From the NCBI GenBank assembly GCA_934540955.1, contig CAKTCY010000048.1:1-16670 (forward strand): a stretch of 16,670 nucleotides of DNA, in the 5' to 3' direction. Position numbers and translations under genes: made by a program. This document shows, piece by piece, positions 14,761 through 16,670 of the stretch. Positions within the stretch are counted from its first letter, which is position 1, and each line of letters begins with the position of its first letter. Source of the DNA: an uncultured Faecalibacterium sp. Its GTDB lineage: Bacteria; Bacillota; Clostridia; Oscillospirales; Ruminococcaceae. Below the pieces are notes generated by a model, which was not told where the DNA came from, ran no database searches, and saw nothing but the letters and a program-made list of their open reading frames with translations.

Positions 14761-15037
14761 TCACAAAAAACAAAAGACCCGAACCCTTCTCCTATCGAGA
14801 AAAGGTTCAGATTTTCTATTTTAGCGGTAGTCCTCCCGGTAGACATTCCTACGGGTTGGGAACCGCAGGCTAAGCAACAGCAACGGGTTGCGTTTGTTGA
14901 TTTTTCCGCAGCCCCTTGGCAGGGCTTTGAAAAATCAGAACGCTGCCCCAACAACTCCTCCCTGTTTCTGCCACAGGCAGCGGTCGTCGTCGTTGCACCG
15001 GGCTGATTGCTTACGGCGCTGCGCGCCGCCGCCCTGT
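14761..15037 (-). repeat. Hairpin-rich non-coding segment next to the recombinase
   Basis: About 280 bp made almost wholly of successive hairpins. GAACC..GGTTC (14781-14808) is followed on the minus strand by a T-rich tail like a terminator. A branched stem lies at 14824-14866. CAACA-GCAA/TTGC-TGTTG is at 14875-14899. GATTTTTC-AGCCC/GGGCT-GAAAAATC is at 14899-14936. GGCGC/GCGCC is at 15015-15027. No ribosome site or family-like protein is seen, although minus frames stay open. It could be a structured RNA, or a dispersed palindromic repeat (MITE-like) tied to the recombinase's element. From memory it resembles repeats I associate with Faecalibacterium, but this is unverified. Confidence 0.5.
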
Positions 15038-15056
15038 TCAAGTCCTCTTTCGCACC
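15034..15056 (+). other. tRNA 3'-end-like sequence, possible attachment-site remnant
   Basis: GTTCAAGTCC followed by TCTTTCGCACC (15036-15056) reads like the T-loop and acceptor end of a tRNA. The matching 5' acceptor arm (GCGAAAG) and the 5' half of the T-stem are absent upstream, so it is not a tRNA gene. Together with the adjacent recombinase it could be a remnant of an attachment site. Confidence 0.3.
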
Positions 15057-16573
15057 GAAAAAGAAAAACCAGAACACAAATGTGCTCTGGTTTTTCTTGG
15101 TGCAGTTACGCAATCAAAATCCGAACCATTTCCCTTTGCTTTGGATTCCTCTACTTTTTCAAAAGGAATGGTTTGTGTGCCCTCTTTATAATTAAAGGTG
15201 ATCAAAACCTTATCATCATACAGATAAATTGAATTGATGAATGTATCCACCAGTGCCTGCCGCTGGTCTTTCAGGCTCATGTCCAGCTTGCGGAACCGCA
15301 GCAACCAAAAGCGGATGAACTCCTCCGTGACCTTGGGCTTCGCCAGCTTTTCTTCCGCAATGCGGGCTTCAAGCTCACGCTTGGTTTCTTCCAGCTGCTC
15401 CAGCCGCTCCTTGGTGGAACTGGTCAGGATTCCAGCTTGAATCGCGTTCAGCATATTCTGGATACCAGATTCCGCATCCCGAAGCTGCTTCTCATAAAGG
15501 GGAATGTTGGTGTTCTCCTTATTTTGCAGTTCCATCACCTTGGCGATGATGGATTCCATAGCGGCATCGTCTTTCACAAGCTGCATGGTCTGGTTGACCA
15601 CCAGATCTTCCAGCCACTGTTTACGGACGGTCTTTTTCTTGCAGCCCTTGTGCTTTTTGGCAGTAGCACATTTATAGTAGCGGTGGACTTCTCCTGTCCG
15701 ACTCGTGCCGCTCTCCCCAAACATCAACGCCCCACAGTAGCCGCAGAACAGCTTGGTGGTGAGCAGATAGTCGTCCTCTGCCTTTCTACGGGCAGGGGCT
15801 TTCTTGTTTTTCAACATCTTCTCCTGTACATCGTTGAAAAGCTCCACCGACACGATAGGCGGAATCGCATCGGGAATCAGGACGTCCCGGTACTTCAACT
15901 CGCCGATATATCGGCGGTTGCTCAGCATGTGCTGAATGACATTGAAAGTCATTGGCCCACCGCGCTTATTCTTGATGCCCTTTTCATTGAGCCAATCCCG
16001 AATTTCCCGCATCGTCTGTCCGTCATTGTACCGCTGGAAAGCTTCAGCTACAAAGGGAGCTGTGAGTGGGTCGATTTCAAAGCGGCGGTCTGCGTTGATG
16101 GTGTAGCCGAAAGGGATAGCACCGCCAGAAAATTTGCCTTTCAGGGCGTTTTCCGTCATGCCGCGAATGACCTTTTCGGCAAGGTCTGCCGAATAATACT
16201 CGGCATAACCTTCCAGCACAGACTCTAGAATGATGCCCTCCGGCCCCTCGGAGATGATTTCCGTTGCCGACATAAGCTTGACACCGTTCTTCTTCAGCTG
16301 GGTCTTGTACCGGGCACTGTCGTAGCGATTCCGGGCAAAGCGGTCCAGTTTCCAGACCAGTACGATGTCAAACAGCTTCTTGTCGCTATCCTTTATCATC
16401 TGCTGAAACTCCGGGCGGTTATCCGTTTTGGCAGAGATGGCACGGTCGATATAGTGCTTGACCACGGTGATGCCATTCTTCTCCGCATAGGCCGTACATT
16501 CACGAATCTGACCTTCAATGGATTCTTCGCGCTGATTGTCGCTGGAATAGCGGGCGTAAATCACGGCGGTCAT
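15038..16573 (-). CDS. Large serine recombinase
   Basis: A 511 aa site-specific recombinase that likely integrates or excises a mobile element. The N-terminal resolvase domain (about 1-150) begins IYARYSSDNQREESIEGQ with predicted catalytic Ser10 and has WKLDRFARN with Arg78 and Arg81. The recombinase DNA-binding domain (about 155-265) includes GAIPFGYTI. A zinc ribbon uses Cys277, 280, 302 and 311. A charged coiled coil spans about 360-425, then a beta-rich tail. I start at ATG 16573, about eight bases after GAGAGGTG; the frame is open to 16669, but that part holds the promoter. It is less GC-rich than its neighbours, suggesting transfer. The last 20 or so residues, from APRKTR on, are encoded by the terminator and probably not native. 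Cargo would lie to the right, outside the window. Confidence 0.93.
   Translation of the reverse strand: MTAVIYARYSSDNQREESIEGQIRECTAYAEKNGITVVKHYIDRAISAKTDNRPEFQQMIKDSDKKLFDIVLVWKLDRFARNRYDSARYKTQLKKNGVKLMSATEIISEGPEGIILESVLEGYAEYYSADLAEKVIRGMTENALKGKFSGGAIPFGYTINADRRFEIDPLTAPFVAEAFQRYNDGQTMREIRDWLNEKGIKNKRGGPMTFNVIQHMLSNRRYIGELKYRDVLIPDAIPPIVSVELFNDVQEKMLKNKKAPARRKAEDDYLLTTKLFCGYCGALMFGESGTSRTGEVHRYYKCATAKKHKGCKKKTVRKQWLEDLVVNQTMQLVKDDAAMESIIAKVMELQNKENTNIPLYEKQLRDAESGIQNMLNAIQAGILTSSTKERLEQLEETKRELEARIAEEKLAKPKVTEEFIRFWLLRFRKLDMSLKDQRQALVDTFINSIYLYDDKVLITFNYKEGTQTIPFEKVEESKAKGNGSDFDCVTAPRKTRAHLCSGFSFSVRKRT
15052..15103 (-). terminator. Recombinase terminator lying inside its reading frame
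   Basis: A 13-bp perfect stem (15061-15073 with 15086-15098) is extended by an outer GCACC/GGTGC (15052-15056, 15099-15103). On the minus strand the stem ends in TTTTTCTTTTT. It lies upstream of the recombinase stop codon (15040-15038), so a transcript ended here would lack a stop. The stem is nearly symmetric and could also act on the plus strand. Confidence 0.75.
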
Positions 16574-16640
16574 GGCAGGCACCTCTCTTTTATACATCAT
16601 TAAACGGCGAACGGTTCTTTCAAAATGTAGTTTCGTATAA

Positions 16641-16669
16641 TATATACCATATTTTACAACGGTTTGCAA
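16641..16669 (-). promoter_or_regulatory. Promoter of the recombinase gene
   Basis: On the minus strand TTGCAA (16669-16664) and TGG-TATATA (16646-16641) are 17 bases apart. The start would be near 16634, about 60 bases before the recombinase ATG, with two AACGG-type direct copies in between (around 16606-16617). Confidence 0.6.
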
Positions 16670-16670
16670 T

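Noticed and set aside
15012..15056. A complete tRNA gene ending at 15056
   Set aside because: The T-stem does not pair, and no 5' acceptor arm, D-loop or anticodon arm is found upstream.
14748..15113. A 121-codon minus-strand ORF starting with TTG
   Set aside because: It has no ribosome site, overlaps the recombinase 3' end and runs through several hairpins. The sequence looks like translated structured DNA, not a protein.

Overview
The window looks like chromosomal DNA of a fairly GC-rich Clostridia member of the Ruminococcaceae/Oscillospiraceae type; Faecalibacterium or a close relative is my best guess. This rests on class 1B dihydroorotate dehydrogenase (PyrD plus PyrK), a type-2 OMP decarboxylase, a short CysE, a DUF3842 protein, strong AGGAGG ribosome sites and heavy G/C third-position use, which leaves long stop-free antisense frames. 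The assignment is inferred; no database was consulted.

Layout. (1) Positions 1-5262, minus strand: a pyrimidine cluster read pyrC, pyrF, pyrK, pyrD, pyrE, carA. carA runs off the left edge. Together these cover carbamoyl phosphate (small subunit), dihydroorotase, dihydroorotate dehydrogenase, OPRT and OMP decarboxylase; pyrB and carB are not in view. A strong promoter precedes pyrC, and a second one precedes pyrE-carA. Between the pyrC promoter and pyrC lies a 29-codon leader ORF with a good ribosome site. It ends in a U-rich stretch, and its stop codon sits one base before an intrinsic terminator. This is the architecture of UTP-sensitive, translation-coupled attenuation known from enterobacterial pyrBI, and no PyrR-type loop is visible. 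It is the most interesting object in the window. (2) 5417-6155, plus strand: serine acetyltransferase cysE, divergent from the pyr operon and ending at a shared bidirectional terminator. (3) 6209-8025, minus: PepV-like dipeptidase followed by a DUF3842 protein. (4) 8146-10909, minus: MATE transporter, exonuclease III and a COG2426 membrane protein, 15 bases apart each, from one promoter. (5) 10910-11416: no convincing protein gene, but a plus-strand promoter-like element, several hairpins and a strong terminator, so possibly a small RNA. (6) 11417-14749: an AraC-type regulator divergent from a glycogen phosphorylase whose putative promoter has an extended -10 and no good -35. (7) 14761-16669: a serine recombinase (minus), less GC-rich than its neighbours and probably the edge of a mobile element. 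Its reading frame runs through its own apparent terminator. Beyond it lies about 280 bp of hairpin-rich DNA, including a stretch resembling a tRNA 3' end.

Together, regions 1-6 are ordinary core metabolism (pyrimidines, cysteine, peptides, export and DNA repair, glycogen). The right-hand end is accessory DNA.
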